The notes: generated by a model from the sequence alone, not told the origin. 64,000 bases of DNA from Alistipes sp. dk3624 (GCF_009557455.1 NZ_CP045651.1:2914001-2978000); one strand, 5' to 3'; positions 25,267 to 33,973 are shown, counted from the stretch's first letter. Made by a program: numbers and translations.

Positions 25267-26580
25267 ATGGTTCGAAAGATTGTTTTATGTTTTATCGTAT
25301 GGGCGTCGGCTCTGTCGTCGTCTGCCCGGGATATTCCGGAGTGCGTGCGTGTGAAACTGGATTCGATGATCGACGACGGGCTGAAATGCCGGGCCTTTCC
25401 CGGGGCTTCGCTCGTCGTGGGCGACCGGGACGGGATCTGCTATGCCCGCCATTACGGCTGTCACGACTATTCCGGAAAACGACCCGTAGCGGACGGAGAT
25501 CTTTTCGACGTAGCTTCATGTACCAAGGTGCTTTCGACGACTTTCGCCGTGATGCGGTTGTACGATCAGGGTAAATTGAAAGTTATGGAAGCCGTCGGGC
25601 GTTACCTGCCCGAACTGGCGGCTACGCCGGTCGGAGGGATTTCGCTGCGGGAGTTGCTGACGCACACTTCGGGACTGCGCGCGCAGGTTTTTTATACGCC
25701 GTTGGTGCGCAATGCCGCCGGCGGAAGCATGTTCAGCGGCAAACGGACGGCCGCCTATCCGCATCAGGTCGGCAAAAACTATTACGTGGCCGGGGAGATC
25801 GCTTACGATACGGCTTACCTTTGTTCGGCTTCGCGGCCCGGCTGGCGGCAGGCGGCCGACGACCTGTATGTCAATCCGGCGGTCGATACGCTGATCCTCG
25901 GACAGATCGTGCGGGATTATAAGCCGGCCCGTCGCGGCAGTTACCTGTACAGCGATACGAATTTTTTGCTGTTGAAGATGATCGTCGAACGCGTTTCCGG
26001 TCGGCCCCTCGACGAACTGACGCGGGAACTGTTCGCCGAATTGGACTGCACGGACACTTATTACAATCCGTTGCAATACCGCGATAAGAGGAACTGCCTG
26101 CCTACCGAGACCGACTATATCCTCGGACGCGGAACGGTGCAGGGGTATGTGCACGATGAACTGGGAGCTCTGATGGGCGGCGTGGGCGGCAACGCCGGAC
26201 TGTTTACGACGGCGCGCGACATGGCTCGTTTCTGCGAGATGATCCTCGGGGGCGGAACTTATGCCGGACGGCAGGTGCTGACCCGCAAGACCGTCGAGCT
26301 TTTTACGGAGTCGCCCTATACGGAACAGGGCGTTTGGCGCGGCCTCGGGTTCGATAAGCGGGACCCGAAAACGGGCGAATTGGGCGGCGAGACCCGTTTC
26401 GGCCATACCGGGTTCACCGGGACGATTTTCTGGATGGACAGCCGGACGGGCGTTTACATGGTTTTCCTGACCAATGCCGTGCACCCGACCCGGGTGAACA
26501 ACAAGCTGAACGCTTCCATGCTGCGTACGAAAATCTGGGAAACGCTTTGCTGTATGCCGGACAGTTCCGGTAGTTTTTGA
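25267..26580 (+). CDS. AmiE-like serine hydrolase (beta-lactamase/PBP fold)
   Basis: A 437-residue protein with a signal peptide (VRKIVLCFIVWASALSSSA). The class C beta-lactamase-like fold shows catalytic SxxK as SCTK (S84, K87), YSDTNF at the YxN position, and GHTGFTG in place of the KTG box. The stretch VQGYVHDELGALMGGVGG, NAGLFTTARDMARF is typical of the YbbE/AmiE branch, whose Bacillus member is an N-acetylmuramoyl-L-alanine amidase encoded beside namZ and nagZ. Following namZ and GH20 by 15 bases, it likely removes stem peptides so the two exoglycosidases can strip naked glycan. A D,D-peptidase or esterase role cannot be excluded. Confidence 0.82.
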   Translation: MVRKIVLCFIVWASALSSSARDIPECVRVKLDSMIDDGLKCRAFPGASLVVGDRDGICYARHYGCHDYSGKRPVADGDLFDVASCTKVLSTTFAVMRLYDQGKLKVMEAVGRYLPELAATPVGGISLRELLTHTSGLRAQVFYTPLVRNAAGGSMFSGKRTAAYPHQVGKNYYVAGEIAYDTAYLCSASRPGWRQAADDLYVNPAVDTLILGQIVRDYKPARRGSYLYSDTNFLLLKMIVERVSGRPLDELTRELFAELDCTDTYYNPLQYRDKRNCLPTETDYILGRGTVQGYVHDELGALMGGVGGNAGLFTTARDMARFCEMILGGGTYAGRQVLTRKTVELFTESPYTEQGVWRGLGFDKRDPKTGELGGETRFGHTGFTGTIFWMDSRTGVYMVFLTNAVHPTRVNNKLNASMLRTKIWETLCCMPDSSGSF

Positions 26581-26624
26581 AAAATGCCCGGAGCGCCCGT
26601 GCGAACGGAGGTGCGATGATAAAA

Positions 26625-26662
26625 GACGCCCGGCCTTTCATTACAGTGAAAGGCCGGGCGTC
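26625..26662. terminator. Bidirectional terminator between salvage cluster and rho
   Basis: Perfect 16-bp stem GACGCCCGGCCTTTCA / TGAAAGGCCGGGCGTC with a six-base loop, between convergent stops at 26580 and 26683. Confidence 0.85.
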
Positions 26663-26682
26663 GTATTTGTCAGGGAATCCGC

Positions 26683-28527
26683 TTATTGATTCATCGTAAC
26701 GAGCAGTTCTTCGTTCGAACGCGTGGATTCCATGTGTTTTTTGATGATCTCCATCGCTTCGCTCGAGTTCATGTCGGCCAGGTAGCGGCGCAACACCCAG
26801 ATTTTCTGCAGAACCTCTTTGCTGAGCAGCAGGTCTTCGCGGCGCGTGCCGGAAGCGATGATGTCGACGGCCGGGTAAACCCGCTTGTTGGAGAGTTTGC
26901 GGTCGAGTTGCAGTTCCATGTTGCCGGTGCCCTTGAACTCCTCGAAGATCACCTCGTCCATTTTCGATCCGGTATCGATCAGTGCCGTTGCGATGATGGT
27001 CAGCGAACCGCGCTCCTCGGTGTTGCGGGCCGCGCCGAAAAACCGTTTGGGTTTGTGCAGCGCGTTGGCGTCCACCCCGCCCGACAGGACTTTGCCGGAT
27101 GCCGGCTGTACGGTGTTGTAAGCTCGCGCGAGCCGCGTAATCGAGTCGAGCAGGATCACGACGTCGTGTCCGCATTCGACCATCCGTTTGGCTTTCTCAA
27201 GCACCATTTCGGCGACTTTTACGTGGCGCGAGGCCTGTTCGTCGAAGGTCGAGGCGACGACTTCGGCTTTGACATTGCGGGCCATTTCGGTCACTTCTTC
27301 GGGACGTTCGTCGATCAGCAGGACGATCAGGTAGACTTCCGGATGGTTGTCGGCGATTGCGTTGGCGATCGATTGCAACAGCATCGTTTTACCGGTTTTC
27401 GGCTGTGCCACGATCAGTCCCCGCTGGCCTTTCCCGATCGGAGAGAACAGATCGATCACCCGGGAGGACAGGTTATTGTGCCCGTTTCCGGTCAGGTTGA
27501 ACTTTTCGGACGGGAACAGCGGGGTCATGTATTCGAATTGTACGCGGTCGCGGGTTTCGTCGGGACCGAGTCCGTTGATCCGGTTCACCTTGACCAGCGG
27601 GAAATATTTTTCGCCCTCTTTCGGCGGCCGGATGACGCCTTGTACCGTGTCGCCGGCTTTCAATCCGAATAGCTTGATCTGCGACGGCGAGACGTAGATG
27701 TCGTCCGGGGAGTTCAGATAGTTGTAGTCCGGCGAACGCAGGAAGCCGTATCCGTCGGGCATGATCTCCAGTACGCCTTCTCCCTGTACGCTGCCCAGGA
27801 ACTCGTCTTTCGCATCCTTCTTGGAACCCGTTTTCGGGGATTCGTGCTGCGGTTCCGCGTGGCGTTCCGCATGATCCGTTCCCGGCAGGGTTTCCGGAAC
27901 GGTCTCGGTCGGAACGATCTCCTGGCGTACGGGGGATTCGTTGTCATGGACGGGTTGTTTTACAGCGTCGTTCTGATCCGCCGTCGGCGTTTCCGGTTTC
28001 GTATAAACGATCCGGTTTCTTTTCCGGTCGCGTTCCATTTTGTTTTTTTCCGGACTGGCCGTGTAATTCCGCGCTTTCTGGTTTTCGCGGGGGGCTTCCG
28101 GATGGGCCGTTTTTTTCGCGTTCCGGGATTGTTCCGTTTCGGCCGCCGCAGGCTGCGGGTCTGCCGTTTCGGCGCGTGCCGCGTCTTCCTGTTTTTTCTC
28201 TTTTCCTGCGGCATTTTCCGCGAAGAACGGTTCGGATGGAATCGGGAGTTCGGTTTCCGGCTTTGTATCGGAGCCGACTCCGGTTACTTTGACGGCATTG
28301 ATCTTTTTGCGTCTTTCCCGTTTTTGCGGCACCGGATGGTCGCTTTGCGGAGTTTCCGCGGGACTCGTTTCCTGGAGGGGGCTTTCGCCGCTTTCCGGCC
28401 GTTCCGACTGTTCGAGGATTTTATCGATGAGGGCCTGTTTGCGCATCTGGGCTTTGATACCCAACTTTTTCCCTATTTCACGCAATTCGGCAAGACTCTT
28501 TCCGCTCAATGCTTCTGCGTCATACAT
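26683..28527 (-). CDS. rho: Transcription termination factor Rho
   Basis: A 614-residue protein, far longer than the 419-residue E. coli Rho. Residues 1-45 are the Rho_N helical domain ([15 protein letters not shown]). Residues ~46-235 are an insertion rich in Lys, Glu, Pro, Asn and Arg, with no fold expected. Next comes the OB-fold RNA-binding domain ([20 protein letters not shown]) and the RecA-like motor with Walker [11 protein letters not shown], Walker [17 protein letters not shown], and RNA-binding Q/R-loops ([17 protein letters not shown]). Insertions of this kind are known in Bacteroidetes Rho and are linked to phase separation in B. thetaiotaomicron. Monocistronic, with an excellent own promoter and a leader containing a palindrome. 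Confidence 0.98.
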   Translation of the reverse strand: MYDAEALSGKSLAELREIGKKLGIKAQMRKQALIDKILEQSERPESGESPLQETSPAETPQSDHPVPQKRERRKKINAVKVTGVGSDTKPETELPIPSEPFFAENAAGKEKKQEDAARAETADPQPAAAETEQSRNAKKTAHPEAPRENQKARNYTASPEKNKMERDRKRNRIVYTKPETPTADQNDAVKQPVHDNESPVRQEIVPTETVPETLPGTDHAERHAEPQHESPKTGSKKDAKDEFLGSVQGEGVLEIMPDGYGFLRSPDYNYLNSPDDIYVSPSQIKLFGLKAGDTVQGVIRPPKEGEKYFPLVKVNRINGLGPDETRDRVQFEYMTPLFPSEKFNLTGNGHNNLSSRVIDLFSPIGKGQRGLIVAQPKTGKTMLLQSIANAIADNHPEVYLIVLLIDERPEEVTEMARNVKAEVVASTFDEQASRHVKVAEMVLEKAKRMVECGHDVVILLDSITRLARAYNTVQPASGKVLSGGVDANALHKPKRFFGAARNTEERGSLTIIATALIDTGSKMDEVIFEEFKGTGNMELQLDRKLSNKRVYPAVDIIASGTRREDLLLSKEVLQKIWVLRRYLADMNSSEAMEIIKKHMESTRSNEELLVTMNQ

Positions 28528-28564
28528 AGAATATGCTGTTTTTATTTATTTCAGTGATTTACGT

Positions 28565-28580
28565 TTGTCCGAACGGACAA
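28565..28580. promoter_or_regulatory. Inverted repeat in the rho leader
   Basis: TTGTCCG-AA-CGGACAA, perfect seven-base arms. It lies between the inferred rho transcription start (~28600) and the start codon at 28527, so it is transcribed in the leader as a small hairpin, or is bound as DNA. Function unknown. Confidence 0.45.
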
Positions 28581-28605
28581 CGAAGACCATCGTTTAATGA
28601 TGATA

Positions 28606-28636
28606 CAAATGTAGCGGATTTTTTGAGAATAACAAA
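28606..28636 (-). promoter_or_regulatory. Promoter of rho
   Basis: Minus strand TTTG (28636-28633), 19-base spacer, TACATTTG (28613-28606): a full match to the Bacteroidetes consensus TTTG-N19-TAnnTTTG. Predicts a leader of about 70 bases. Confidence 0.8.
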
Positions 28637-28644
28637 ACGGAGGT

Positions 28645-29403
28645 CTATTTTTCGCTTCGCCGCAGGAATTCGACGGCTGCTTTCAGGTCGTCGGGCGTGT
28701 CGATCGCCAGGCTTTCCGAATGCGTTTCCGCCGCTTTGATGCGGAAGCCGTTTTCGAGCCAGCGGAGTTGTTCGAGCGATTCCAGTTTTTCGAGCGTGCC
28801 CTGCGGTAGTTCGGCGATCCGCCGCAGCACGCTGCTCTTGTAGGCATACAGGCCGATGTGCTTCAGGAATTTGTGGGATCGTTGCCACCGATCGCGCTCC
28901 GTGCCGCGCAGGTAGGGGATCGCCGAACGGCTGAAGTAGAGCGCATAGCCGTCGGTCGAAAGCACCACTTTCGGCGAGTTGGGGTTGAAGATGTCTTCGT
29001 GCGCGTCGAACGCTTTAACCAGCGTCGCGATTTCGGTGGCAGGATCGTCGAAACATCCGGTAATCAGCCGCAGTTGTTCTTCGGCGACGAACGGTTCGTC
29101 GCCCTGGATATTGACGACCGCGTCGAATCGTTTGCCGGTCGAAGCCTCGATGCGGTCGAGGGCTTCGCGGCAGCGGTCGGTTCCGCTGCGGTGTTCGGCG
29201 GAGGTCATAACGGCCTGTCCGCCGAATCCTTCGACGGTGCGGACGATCCGTTCGTCGTCGCTCGCCACGTAACAGTCGGGGAAAAAGGCGTGCGCTTTTT
29301 CGTAGACGTGCCGGATCATCGGTTTGCCCGCGAGGTCGGCCAGCGGTTTGCCTGGGAATCGGGTCGATGCGTACCGTGCCGGTATCAGTGCCAGGAATTT
29401 CAT
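28645..29403 (-). CDS. kdsB: 3-deoxy-manno-octulosonate cytidylyltransferase
   Basis: A 252-residue protein of normal family length. It transfers CMP from CTP to Kdo, activating it for lipid A core assembly in the cytoplasm. The nucleotide-binding start FLALIPARYASTRFPGKPL is diagnostic, followed by HRSGTDRCREAL, VVNIQGDEPFV, RSAIPYLR and LESLEQLRWLENG. The frame is open far upstream, but homology and the ATG at 29403 fix the start. Divergent from the acyl-CoA reductase gene, with overlapping promoters. Confidence 0.97.
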   Translation of the reverse strand: MKFLALIPARYASTRFPGKPLADLAGKPMIRHVYEKAHAFFPDCYVASDDERIVRTVEGFGGQAVMTSAEHRSGTDRCREALDRIEASTGKRFDAVVNIQGDEPFVAEEQLRLITGCFDDPATEIATLVKAFDAHEDIFNPNSPKVVLSTDGYALYFSRSAIPYLRGTERDRWQRSHKFLKHIGLYAYKSSVLRRIAELPQGTLEKLESLEQLRWLENGFRIKAAETHSESLAIDTPDDLKAAVEFLRRSEK

Positions 29404-29469
29404 GTTTTTCGTTTTTTTAACGGCCGGAGAGCAGCGGATGCGGAAAGTTTTACCGGCCTGAATGCGTTG

Positions 29470-29494
29470 CAAATTTAACTTTTTTATAGTTTTG
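29470..29494. promoter_or_regulatory. Overlapping divergent -7 boxes (kdsB / acyl-CoA reductase)
   Basis: Minus-strand TAAATTTG (29477-29470) points to kdsB and plus-strand TAGTTTTG (29487-29494) points to the gene at 29506; both match TAnnTTTG. The plus box is only 12 bases before its ATG, giving a very short or absent leader. Confidence 0.5.
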
Positions 29495-29505
29495 CGCCTA
29501 CGGAT

Positions 29506-30513
29506 ATGGAAACAAATTATCGGATAAGCCCTTTTGTCGAACTGGGCAGGAGGTTGGCTCGGCAACTTGCCGGCGGGGAACTGGATGCGGTCGTCGCCCG
29601 TGCGATTGCCGAAAACGGCTGGTTTACGCGGCAGAGCGTCGCGCAGGCGATCGAAGCCATTTGCACCGATCTGCTCGACGAGACCGTGCTGCGGGACTGG
29701 CTCGCCCGTTATCCCCGTCCGGACGCTTCCGCCGTTCGGCGCGTCGGGATCGTTTTGGCCGGCAACATTCCGCTGGTCGGCTTTTTCGACCTGCTGTGCG
29801 TTTGCATTTGCGGGCACCGCTGTTTCGTAAAACCTTCCTCGAAGGATCGCGTGCTGACGGGTTATGTCGTGGAGCAGTTGCTTCGGATCGAGCCCGCAAT
29901 GCCGGTCGTTCCGCTGGAAGAGGATACGCCGCTGGACGCCCTGATCGCGACCGGAAGCGATTCGACCCGGAGTTATTTCGGGAAGCGTTACCGGGAAATG
30001 CCGTCGCTGTTGCGCGGTAGCCGGTACAGTATTGCCGTACTGGACGGAACCGAAACGGAAGCGCAGTTGGAAGGACTTTCGAACGACGTTTTCCAATATT
30101 TCGGTTTGGGGTGCCGCAATGTCGGCCGGATTTTTGTTCCTCGCGGTTACGATCCGACGTTGCTGCGCGATGCGTTGTCGCGCTATCCGATGTCGCATCC
30201 GGGCTACCTGAACAATTACCGCCAGGCGCGGGCGCTGCGGATGCTCGACGGAGAGCCGCTGCTGGACGGCGGTTTTTTCCTGCTCCGCGAGAGCGACGAG
30301 CAGAGTCCGAACCTCAGCGAGATCGGGTATGCGTATTACGATGATCTGGACGGAATGGAGTCCTGGATACGGCGGCACGACGACCGGCTGCAGTGCGTCG
30401 TTTCCGAAGTCGTGGGCCACCCGCGCCGGGTCGGTTTCGGCCGGGCGCAGCATCCTTCGCTTACGGATTATCCCGACGGGACGGATGTGATCGCTTTTTT
30501 GCGGCGGATTTAA
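29506..30513 (+). CDS. Acyl-CoA reductase (LuxC-like)
   Basis: A 335-residue protein of the LuxC/acyl-CoA reductase family as found in Bacteroidetes: VGIVLAGNIPLVGFFDLLCV (cofactor strand-loop), FVKPSSKDRVL, LIATGSDSTRSYFGKRY, and the catalytic Cys region FQYFGLGCRNVGRIFVP, where this Cys would form the thioester. It is expected to reduce acyl-CoA or acyl-ACP to aldehyde with NADPH; the physiological substrate is unknown here, since no LuxE or LuxD partner is present. Co-oriented with the small acidic protein and miaA downstream (42-base gap). Confidence 0.85.
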   Translation: METNYRISPFVELGRRLARQLAGGELDAVVARAIAENGWFTRQSVAQAIEAICTDLLDETVLRDWLARYPRPDASAVRRVGIVLAGNIPLVGFFDLLCVCICGHRCFVKPSSKDRVLTGYVVEQLLRIEPAMPVVPLEEDTPLDALIATGSDSTRSYFGKRYREMPSLLRGSRYSIAVLDGTETEAQLEGLSNDVFQYFGLGCRNVGRIFVPRGYDPTLLRDALSRYPMSHPGYLNNYRQARALRMLDGEPLLDGGFFLLRESDEQSPNLSEIGYAYYDDLDGMESWIRRHDDRLQCVVSEVVGHPRRVGFGRAQHPSLTDYPDGTDVIAFLRRI

Positions 30514-30555
30514 ATAAGTTTGATTATATTTATTGGATATTAAAACGAACAGACC

Positions 30556-31074
30556 ATGTCGATGATTTTTCAATTCAGGATGCTGTGCGACGAAGACGAT
30601 TATTTCCTTCGCGAATACGAGGTGCCGTACGATATGACGCTCGCCGCTTTCCGGGATTTTATCAATAAGGATCTGCAATACCGTCCGGAAGAACTGACGT
30701 CGTTCTTCACGGCGGACGACCGTTGGAACAAGTTGCAGGAGTTTACGGCGATGGATATGGGCGCGACGGAGTCGGACGGGGAACTGTTGCCGCAGGCGAT
30801 GGACCGCACGTTGCTGTCGCAGGTGGTTCGTAAAAAACGCGACCGGTTGATTTACCAGTTCGACGTGCTCGGCGACCGGGCGTTTTTCTTGGAACTGACC
30901 GAGGCCATGAAGGCGGAACCGGACAAGCGCTATCCGGCCGTAACGCTTGCCGAAGGCGATGCTCCCGACCAGTATCGTGCAGGGGCGGGAAGCGGAAGCG
31001 GTTCCGTTTTCGACGACGCGATGGGCGATTTCAGCGATTTCGCAGGCACCGACGGCTATGGCGATGACGAGTAA
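30556..31074 (+). CDS. PRiA4b ORF-3-like (IS1096 TnpR-like) small protein
   Basis: A 172-residue protein beginning MSMIFQFRMLCDEDDYFLRE, the compact beta-rich fold called plasmid pRiA4b ORF-3-like. The domain covers ~1-130 (YDMTLAAFRDFINKDLQY, FFTADDRWNKLQEFT, RDRLIYQFDVLGDRAFFLEL). The C-terminal ~45 residues are Gly/Asp/Ser-rich and probably disordered. The family name refers to a transposon passenger gene, but this copy has no mobile-element context and sits in front of miaA, overlapping it by 11 bases. Biochemical function is unknown. Confidence 0.75.
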   Translation: MSMIFQFRMLCDEDDYFLREYEVPYDMTLAAFRDFINKDLQYRPEELTSFFTADDRWNKLQEFTAMDMGATESDGELLPQAMDRTLLSQVVRKKRDRLIYQFDVLGDRAFFLELTEAMKAEPDKRYPAVTLAEGDAPDQYRAGAGSGSGSVFDDAMGDFSDFAGTDGYGDDE

Positions 31075-31987
31075 CGTGGCAGGACGTAAGACGTTGGTGG
31101 TCGTTCTGGGAGCGACCGCAACGGGCAAAACCGGGGTCGGGATCCGTTTGGCGCAGGCGTTCGGCAGCGAGATCGTCTCTTCCGATTCGCGTCAGATCTA
31201 CCGGGAGATGAGTATAGGCACGGCCAAGCCTACGGCCGAAGAGCTCGCTGCCGTGCCGCACCATTTCATCGATACGCGCAGCGTGAGCGAGGATTACTCA
31301 GCCGGACGCTACGAGGAGGATGCGCTCCGCCTGCTCGGGGAGTTGTTCGCAAAGCACGATCTGTTGTTTCTGGTGGGCGGATCGGGGCTCTACATCGATG
31401 CGGTTTGCGACGGAATGGACCCGTTGCCGGCTGTCGACGAAGAGTTGAGGCGGCGGTTGACCGAACGTTTCCGTGGGGATGGGCTGGCTCCGTTGCTGGA
31501 GGAACTCGAAAAATACGATCCTGCGTATTACCGGCAGGTCGACCGTGAGAATCCGCACCGGGTGATCCGTGCGCTGGAAGTGTGCCTGCAAACGGGGCGG
31601 CCTTACAGCTCCCTGCGCCGGGGAGAGGGTAAACAGCGTCCGTTCGATATCCTGAAGATCGGGATCCGGATGCCGCGCGAGACGCTTTACCGGCGGATCG
31701 ACGATCGGGTCGACGGGATGGTGGCCGAAGGTCTGGAACGGGAGGCGAGGGCGCTTTACCCGTTGCGGGACTGCAATGCGCTGCAAACGGTCGGCTACCG
31801 CGAGTTCTTCGGGTATTTCGACGGGAAGATCACCCGGGACAAGGCGATCGAGCTGATTAAGCGCAACAGCCGCCGGTATGCCAAGCGCCAGCAGACCTGG
31901 TTCGGCCGTGACGACCGGATCGAATGGTTCGACGGCGGGGAGGGATGCGCCGAATCGATCGAAAAGTACCTGCGAAAGTTTGTATAA
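31064..31987 (+). CDS. miaA: tRNA dimethylallyltransferase MiaA
   Basis: A 307-residue protein. The P-loop VVLGATATGKTGVGIRLA, IVSSDSRQIYREMSIGTAKP (substrate Asp in SSDSRQ), and HHFIDTRSVSEDYSAGRYEE are hallmarks, followed by LVGGSGLYIDAV, NPHRVIRALEV, QTVGYREFFGYFDG and RRYAKRQQTWF. It prenylates A37 of tRNAs reading UNN codons. ATG at 31064 overlaps the upstream stop; ATG 31058 is an alternative adding two residues. Its last codons overlap the -33 box of the tRNA-Leu promoter; tRNA-Leu(UAA) is a MiaA substrate class. Confidence 0.97.
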   Translation: MTSNVAGRKTLVVVLGATATGKTGVGIRLAQAFGSEIVSSDSRQIYREMSIGTAKPTAEELAAVPHHFIDTRSVSEDYSAGRYEEDALRLLGELFAKHDLLFLVGGSGLYIDAVCDGMDPLPAVDEELRRRLTERFRGDGLAPLLEELEKYDPAYYRQVDRENPHRVIRALEVCLQTGRPYSSLRRGEGKQRPFDILKIGIRMPRETLYRRIDDRVDGMVAEGLEREARALYPLRDCNALQTVGYREFFGYFDGKITRDKAIELIKRNSRRYAKRQQTWFGRDDRIEWFDGGEGCAESIEKYLRKFV

Positions 31988-32009
31988 TCCCCGAATATCC
32001 CTATATTTG
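31979..32009 (+). promoter_or_regulatory. Promoter of tRNA-Leu
   Basis: TTTG at 31979-31982, exactly 19 bases, then TATATTTG at 32002-32009: perfect Bacteroidetes consensus, overlapping the 3' end of miaA and ending about 30 bases before the tRNA. Confidence 0.85.
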
Positions 32010-32038
32010 CGCTCCATGCGTAGAAATAGGGCGATGAT

Positions 32039-32124
32039 GCTCGGATGGTGGAATAGGTAGACACGCAGGACTTAAAATCCTGTGGACAGCAATGTCCGTA
32101 CGGGTTCGATTCCCGTTCCGAGCA
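32039..32124 (+). tRNA. tRNA-Leu (anticodon TAA)
   Basis: An 86-base class II tRNA. The acceptor stem GCTCGGA pairs with TCCGAGC at 32117-32123, discriminator A at 32124, CCA not encoded. Anticodon arm GGACTTAAAATCCT gives TAA. A long variable arm (around GGACAGCAATGTCC) and T-arm CGGGTTCGATTCCCG are present. Followed within 10 bases by a terminator. Confidence 0.97.
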
Positions 32125-32133
32125 CTGTAAATA

Positions 32134-32167
32134 AAGTAGTTGCGATTTGCTTCGCAGCTACTTTTTT
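32134..32167 (+). terminator. Terminator after tRNA-Leu
   Basis: AAGTAGTTGCGA / TCGCAGCTACTT stem (one G-U) followed by TTTTTT. Confidence 0.8.
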
Positions 32168-32563
32168 ATTTGTCCCGCTATGTACATGAAAAATGCGCAC
32201 AAGAGAGGTTTATTATATCATCTATTTGATAGTTTTTGTCTATTAAAACGTAATTGTACTTTCTCGAAACAATTGTGATTATATCTATTGGTTTTACTTA
32301 TTTTCTCTCTTCAAATCAAATAGTCTATTGATAAATAGGTATATTTGTATTTCTCTGACAGCCTTTGTGCCGATAGGGTTTTCCTGTGTGTATTTTCTGC
32401 AATTAAAATAGCCGTGTTTCAAGTGTAAATATATGAAAATTAACGTGTTTGGTGTTTTTATGCAGTCTCTGTCTCCAGTACGTTAGCCGTAGGGACTGCG
32501 TCGGCTTACAGTATGTTCAATTCAAATAGGGAGGGGATTTCCCGTTTCTTCCCGGATAATTGG
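32168..32563. other. AT-rich intergenic stretch without a gene
   Basis: About 400 bases, conspicuously richer in A and T than the flanks, with no convincing frame, no integrase remnant, and no copy of the tRNA 3' end that I can see. TATATTTG at about 32341-32348 resembles a -7 box, but nothing recognisable follows it. Confidence 0.6.
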
Positions 32564-32601
32564 AAAGTCTCCGCGATACAGGAATGTATCGCGGAGACTT
32601 T
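32564..32601. terminator. Terminator hairpin after aspartate kinase
   Basis: Perfect 17-bp stem AAAGTCTCCGCGATACA / TGTATCGCGGAGACTTT with a GGAA loop, 40 bases past the lysC-like stop. The T-run is on the plus-strand side (GTTTTG). Confidence 0.7.
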
Positions 32602-32641
32602 GTTTTGCAACAGATCCGTTTTCCGGGGAAAAGTATTCCGT

Positions 32642-33973
32642 TTACAGCGAGATGCAGCAGTTGAGCGCTTCGAGGGCTTTCTTTTTGTCATTCCGGCGCA
32701 GTACGAACGAGATATCGCAGTTGTCGCCGTAAGAGATCATGCGCACGGGGATGTCTTTCAGCGAATCGACTATGCGGTGTTCGAATCCCACGTTGTACCA
32801 TTTCAGGTCGCCCACGACGCATACCACGACCATGTCGTCTTCCACCGTAACGTCGGCATAACGGCTCAGGGCGGCGGCGATTTCCGGCAGGTGCTTCCGG
32901 TTGTCGATCGACAGGGATATCTCCGTGTCGGAAGTGACCATCAGGTCGATCGGGGTGTGCGAACGAGCGAAACAATGGAATACCTTGTCGAGGAAGCGGT
33001 AGCCCGGTACCTTGTAGGTGGAGCGTATTTTTAGGTAGGTTATATCGTCCTTGGCGGCCACCGCTTTGATTCGTCCCGTGTCGGCCGCCTCGGAGATCAG
33101 CGTGCCGGGTGCCTGTGGATCCAGCGTATTCAACAGTCGTACCGGGATGTTCTTTTGCCGGGCGGGCAGGATGCAGGTCGGGTGCAGGATTTTCGCGCCG
33201 AAATGGGCCAATTTGGAAGCTTCGTCGAAAGTGAGTCTGCGTACCGGAGAGGTTGCGGATACGATCCTCGGATCGTTGCTGTGCAGTCCGTCGATGTCGG
33301 TCCATATCTGGATCTCGCAGGCGTCCAGCGCGGCGCCGAGCAGCGAAGCGGTGTAATCGCTTCCGCCCCGTTGCAGGTTGTCTATTTCGCCCGAAGCGTT
33401 GCGGCAAATGTAGCCCTGGGTAATGAAAATCCGGTTGAGGGGATAACCGTTTATGGCTTTGCGCGCATGTTTCCGGATAAATCGCATGTCCGGCTCCCCG
33501 CATTTGTCCGTCCGTATGAAATCGACTGCCGGCAGCAGGGCGGCATGTACTCCCGTCTCCGCGAGATAAAGGTACATCAGCCGGGTTACGATCAGTTCCC
33601 CCTGGGCCAGAATGATTTTTTCTCCGGCGGCGGAAAAGGGTTTCCGGCAGATTTCTCTCACCAGCGAAAAGCTGTTCTGGATATGTTTTTTCGCCTTTCC
33701 CGCGCTTCCTGCGCGGCGGTAAAGCGCGTCGGCGACCGCCGAATACTTGTTTTCCAGGCGGGCGGCGTCGTCCAGCGCGCCGTCCATATCACCGCCGGAC
33801 AGTTTCGCCGCGATCCCGGCCAGCGCGTCGGTCGTTCCCGACATGGCCGAAAGTACGACCACTTTGGGCTGTTCGTCGCTGATAAGTCGTGCGACGTGTT
33901 TGATTCTTTCGACGGAGCCTACCGAGGAGCCTCCGAATTTCAGGATTTTTATTTTCCCTTGCTCGTGATTCAT
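32642..33973 (-). CDS. lysC: Aspartate kinase
   Basis: A 443-residue monofunctional aspartokinase starting MNHEQGKIKILKFGGSSVGS (K-F-G-G nucleotide motif), with VVVLSAMSGTTDAL, FITQGYI, LQRGGSDYTASLLGAAL, IWTDIDGLHSNDPRIV and SKLAHFGAKILHP. The C-terminal ~150 residues carry two ACT domains (ITYLKIRSTYKVPGYRFL, VVVCVVGDLKW), which normally bind lysine or threonine for feedback inhibition. It phosphorylates L-aspartate, the first step to Lys, Thr, Met and diaminopimelate. The frame extends to 34021, but family length supports the ATG at 33973. Followed by a hairpin terminator; no co-transcribed pathway gene. Confidence 0.95.
   Translation of the reverse strand: MNHEQGKIKILKFGGSSVGSVERIKHVARLISDEQPKVVVLSAMSGTTDALAGIAAKLSGGDMDGALDDAARLENKYSAVADALYRRAGSAGKAKKHIQNSFSLVREICRKPFSAAGEKIILAQGELIVTRLMYLYLAETGVHAALLPAVDFIRTDKCGEPDMRFIRKHARKAINGYPLNRIFITQGYICRNASGEIDNLQRGGSDYTASLLGAALDACEIQIWTDIDGLHSNDPRIVSATSPVRRLTFDEASKLAHFGAKILHPTCILPARQKNIPVRLLNTLDPQAPGTLISEAADTGRIKAVAAKDDITYLKIRSTYKVPGYRFLDKVFHCFARSHTPIDLMVTSDTEISLSIDNRKHLPEIAAALSRYADVTVEDDMVVVCVVGDLKWYNVGFEHRIVDSLKDIPVRMISYGDNCDISFVLRRNDKKKALEALNCCISL

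Noticed and set aside
30556-31074. Possible transposon gene (IS1096 TnpR-like / pRiA4b ORF-3)
   Set aside because: Family name only; no transposase, inverted repeats or target duplication nearby, and the gene is coupled to miaA.
29404-31128. Minus-strand frame extending kdsB upstream by ~570 codons
   Set aside because: kdsB homology begins exactly at MKFLALIPARY; the extension lies opposite the acyl-CoA reductase and PRiA4b-like genes and has no recognisable motif.
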